Positions 6,131 to 7,229 of a stretch of DNA of 7,229 nucleotides are shown piece after piece. This stretch comes from CAYOMP01 sp964405075. GTDB taxonomy: Bacteria > Bacillota > Clostridia > Lachnospirales > Lachnospiraceae. The stretch is from the NCBI GenBank assembly GCA_964405075.1, contig CAYOMP010000144.1, positions 1-7,229 on the forward strand, read 5' to 3'. The first letter of the stretch is position 1. The number at the start of each line of letters is the position of its first letter. The position numbers were made by a program, and so were the translations under genes. The notes beneath the pieces were generated by a model, which saw nothing but the letters and a program-made list of their open reading frames with translations, was not told where the DNA came from and ran no database searches.

Positions 6131-6913
6131 CTAATTATTTTTTTCTTTATTTAATGCCTTTAACTCATCAAAAACAACATCATTAAGTACCTTGATGTAT
6201 GTTCCCTTCATTCCTGAAGAACGTGACTCAATTACCCCTGCACTTTCAAACTTTCTAAGAGCATTAACAATAACCGATCTGGTAATTCCAACTCTGTCTG
6301 CTATTTTACTCGCCACAAGAATACCTTCATTACCTTCTAATTCTTCAAAAATATGTGTAATAGCTTCTAATTCTGAGAAGGATAATGTACTAATAGCAGA
6401 TTTAACAATCTGTACTTTTCTTGTTTCTTCAGCGTTTTCTTCATTTACAGATCTCATCATTTCCAAGCCAACAACTGTAGTTCCATATTCACTTAAAATA
6501 ATATCGTCTATTTCATAGCTTTCACCTGTTTTATATAAAAACAAAGTACCTAGCCTCTCACCCGCTATATCTATTGGTGTAATAATAGCACTGAACTTTC
6601 TTACATTTTCAGACTCAAAACCTAGTGTCTGCAAATTTACATTTTCTTTAGTGGATAACACACCTAACAGTCTTTCGTTTAACATTGGATCAATATAGCC
6701 ACCAACCTGATCATCAATTAGTTCTTTAATCTCATCAACACCATCACAGAGACTACTGCCTAAGACTTTACCTTTTTTGCTAATAACTAAAATATTTGAA
6801 TTTAAAATTTCTGTAAGAACTGTACAAATATCATTAAACACTACTTTTGATGAGTTGTTATTATGCAATAACTTATTGATTTTTCTTGTTTTATCCAGTA
6901 ATTGTACGCTCAT
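6131..6913 (-). CDS. codY: GTP-sensing global transcriptional repressor CodY
   Basis: CodY is the nutritional regulator of low-GC Gram-positive bacteria. With branched-chain amino acids and GTP bound it represses genes for amino-acid supply, motility and other stationary-phase traits. The 260-residue length is normal (about 259). The N-terminus SVQLLDKTRKINKLLH is the family signature. Residues about 1-155 form the GAF-type ligand domain, joined by a helical linker to the winged-helix DNA-binding domain. The recognition region ASKIADRVGITRSVIVNALR (201-220) and the wing GMKGTYIKVLN (234-244) are essentially the canonical CodY sequence. The ATG at 6913 follows AGGAGGT by four bases. It has its own promoter with a candidate CodY box upstream, and a strong terminator downstream. 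In Bacillus subtilis codY also directly precedes flgB, so the order is conserved. Confidence 0.98.
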   Translation of the reverse strand: MSVQLLDKTRKINKLLHNNNSSKVVFNDICTVLTEILNSNILVISKKGKVLGSSLCDGVDEIKELIDDQVGGYIDPMLNERLLGVLSTKENVNLQTLGFESENVRKFSAIITPIDIAGERLGTLFLYKTGESYEIDDIILSEYGTTVVGLEMMRSVNEENAEETRKVQIVKSAISTLSFSELEAITHIFEELEGNEGILVASKIADRVGITRSVIVNALRKFESAGVIESRSSGMKGTYIKVLNDVVFDELKALNKEKNN

Positions 6914-6997
6914 AATTACCTCCTACCATTCATATACACTTTTGCTAAATCTTAAAGACATTTTTCTAGTTTTTTATTCAATTCGCTATTATTTCAT

Positions 6998-7026
6998 ATT
7001 TTATCACACACTTCTTACAAAATCAA
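6998..7026 (-). promoter_or_regulatory. codY: Sigma-A promoter of codY
   Basis: The minus strand has TTGATT (7026-7021), a 17-bp spacer and TAAAAT (7003-6998), with TG one base before the -10 (extended -10 form). Spacing is ideal and each hexamer is close to consensus. A start near 6991 would give a leader of about 78 nt ending in the AGGAGGT site of codY. Confidence 0.65.
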
Positions 7027-7038
7027 TGTTACCCAATG

Positions 7039-7053
7039 AGTTTTCTCAATATT
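7039..7053 (-). promoter_or_regulatory. Candidate CodY operator upstream of codY
   Basis: The minus strand reads AATATTGAGAAAACT, which agrees with the known CodY box AATTTTCWGAAAATT at 12 of 15 positions. It lies 12 bp upstream of the codY -35 element, in the topA-codY spacer. Matches with three or fewer mismatches are often functional in other species, so negative autoregulation is plausible. The match comes from reading by eye in AT-rich DNA and needs a genome-wide background. Confidence 0.45.
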
Positions 7054-7077
7054 TAGTGTTTTCCCGTATTTTTTATG

Positions 7078-7229
7078 TTAATTCTCACTTTTTTTATCTT
7101 CTATATAACCGCACTGTTCATCAATACATACCAATTTATTACCTTTTTCTACCATTATACCATTACATTTTTTACATTTTACTATTGAAGTTTTTTGCCA
7201 TGACATAAAATCGCAATTAGGATTATCTT
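7078..7229 (-). CDS. topA: DNA topoisomerase I, C-terminal end (5' part outside window)
   Basis: Only the last 49 codons and the TAA stop (7080-7078) are present. They encode the tail of bacterial type IA topoisomerase, the enzyme that relaxes negative supercoils. The visible part starts with DNPNCDFMSWQKTS, the typical end of one zinc-ribbon unit. It then has a four-cysteine unit, CKKC, twelve residues, then CIDEQC, which is the CX2C-X12-CX4C pattern of the TopA C-terminal zinc finger that helps bind single-stranded DNA. The catalytic domain lies beyond position 7229. The neighbour codY on the same strand fits the Firmicutes order topA ... codY ... flgB. No terminator is visible between topA and codY, so read-through into codY is possible. 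Identification rests on a short segment but the motif is distinctive. Confidence 0.88.
   Translation of the reverse strand, partial: DNPNCDFMSWQKTSIVKCKKCNGIMVEKGNKLVCIDEQCGYIEDKKSEN

Noticed and set aside
7033..7053. TGAG-AAAA-CTCA hairpin as the topA terminator
   Set aside because: The stem is only 4 bp and no T-run follows. The symmetry is better explained by the palindromic CodY-box candidate.
6777..7208. Plus-strand open frame of 143 codons
   Set aside because: It runs antisense over codY, the codY promoter and the end of topA. The AT-rich Phe/Tyr/Leu/Ile product has no recognisable domain and no good ribosome binding site.

Overview
The window looks like chromosomal DNA from a low-GC, flagellated Gram-positive anaerobe, most likely a clostridium of the Lachnospiraceae type. 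The grounds are the AT-rich sequence, the clostridial CodY, strong AGGAGG-type ribosome binding sites, and the order topA - codY - flgB-flgC-fliE-fliF-fliG-fliH-fliI. The family assignment is an inference from protein similarity by eye. All real genes lie on the minus strand, so transcription runs from position 7229 towards position 1.

Upstream end (7229 to 6091): the 3' end of topA (DNA topoisomerase I, last zinc finger only), a 164-bp spacer with a good sigma-A promoter and a 12/15 match to the CodY operator, then the complete codY gene (GTP- and branched-chain-amino-acid-sensing repressor), closed by a strong intrinsic terminator.

Spacer (6130 to 5675): about 456 bp without a gene. It holds the codY terminator, a 70-bp segment bounded by a 7-bp inverted repeat, a pair of TGTCACTT repeats 41 bp apart, and the best promoter candidate for the flagellar operon (TTGTAA-N16-TATAAT).

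Flagellar operon (5674 to 1): flgB and flgC (proximal rod), fliE (rod to MS-ring adaptor), fliF (MS ring), fliG (rotor/switch), fliH (export ATPase regulator) and fliI (export ATPase, cut by the window edge). This is the early, basal-body end of a fla/che-type operon, and the genes are mostly separated by 25 bp or less or overlap. The one exception is the 141-bp fliE-fliF gap, which is filled by an atypical sequence of about 115-125 bp with GC-rich patches and a 41-codon open frame. That sequence looks like an interspersed repeat inserted in the operon. fliH and fliI both appear to start with TTG.

Functionally, the window joins a nutritional regulator (CodY) to the structural and export core of the flagellum. 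In Bacillus subtilis CodY sits at the same place and represses fla/che. No wholly new system is evident. The most unusual items are the fliE-fliF insert, the apparent CodY autoregulatory site and the undefined repeats in the codY-flgB spacer.
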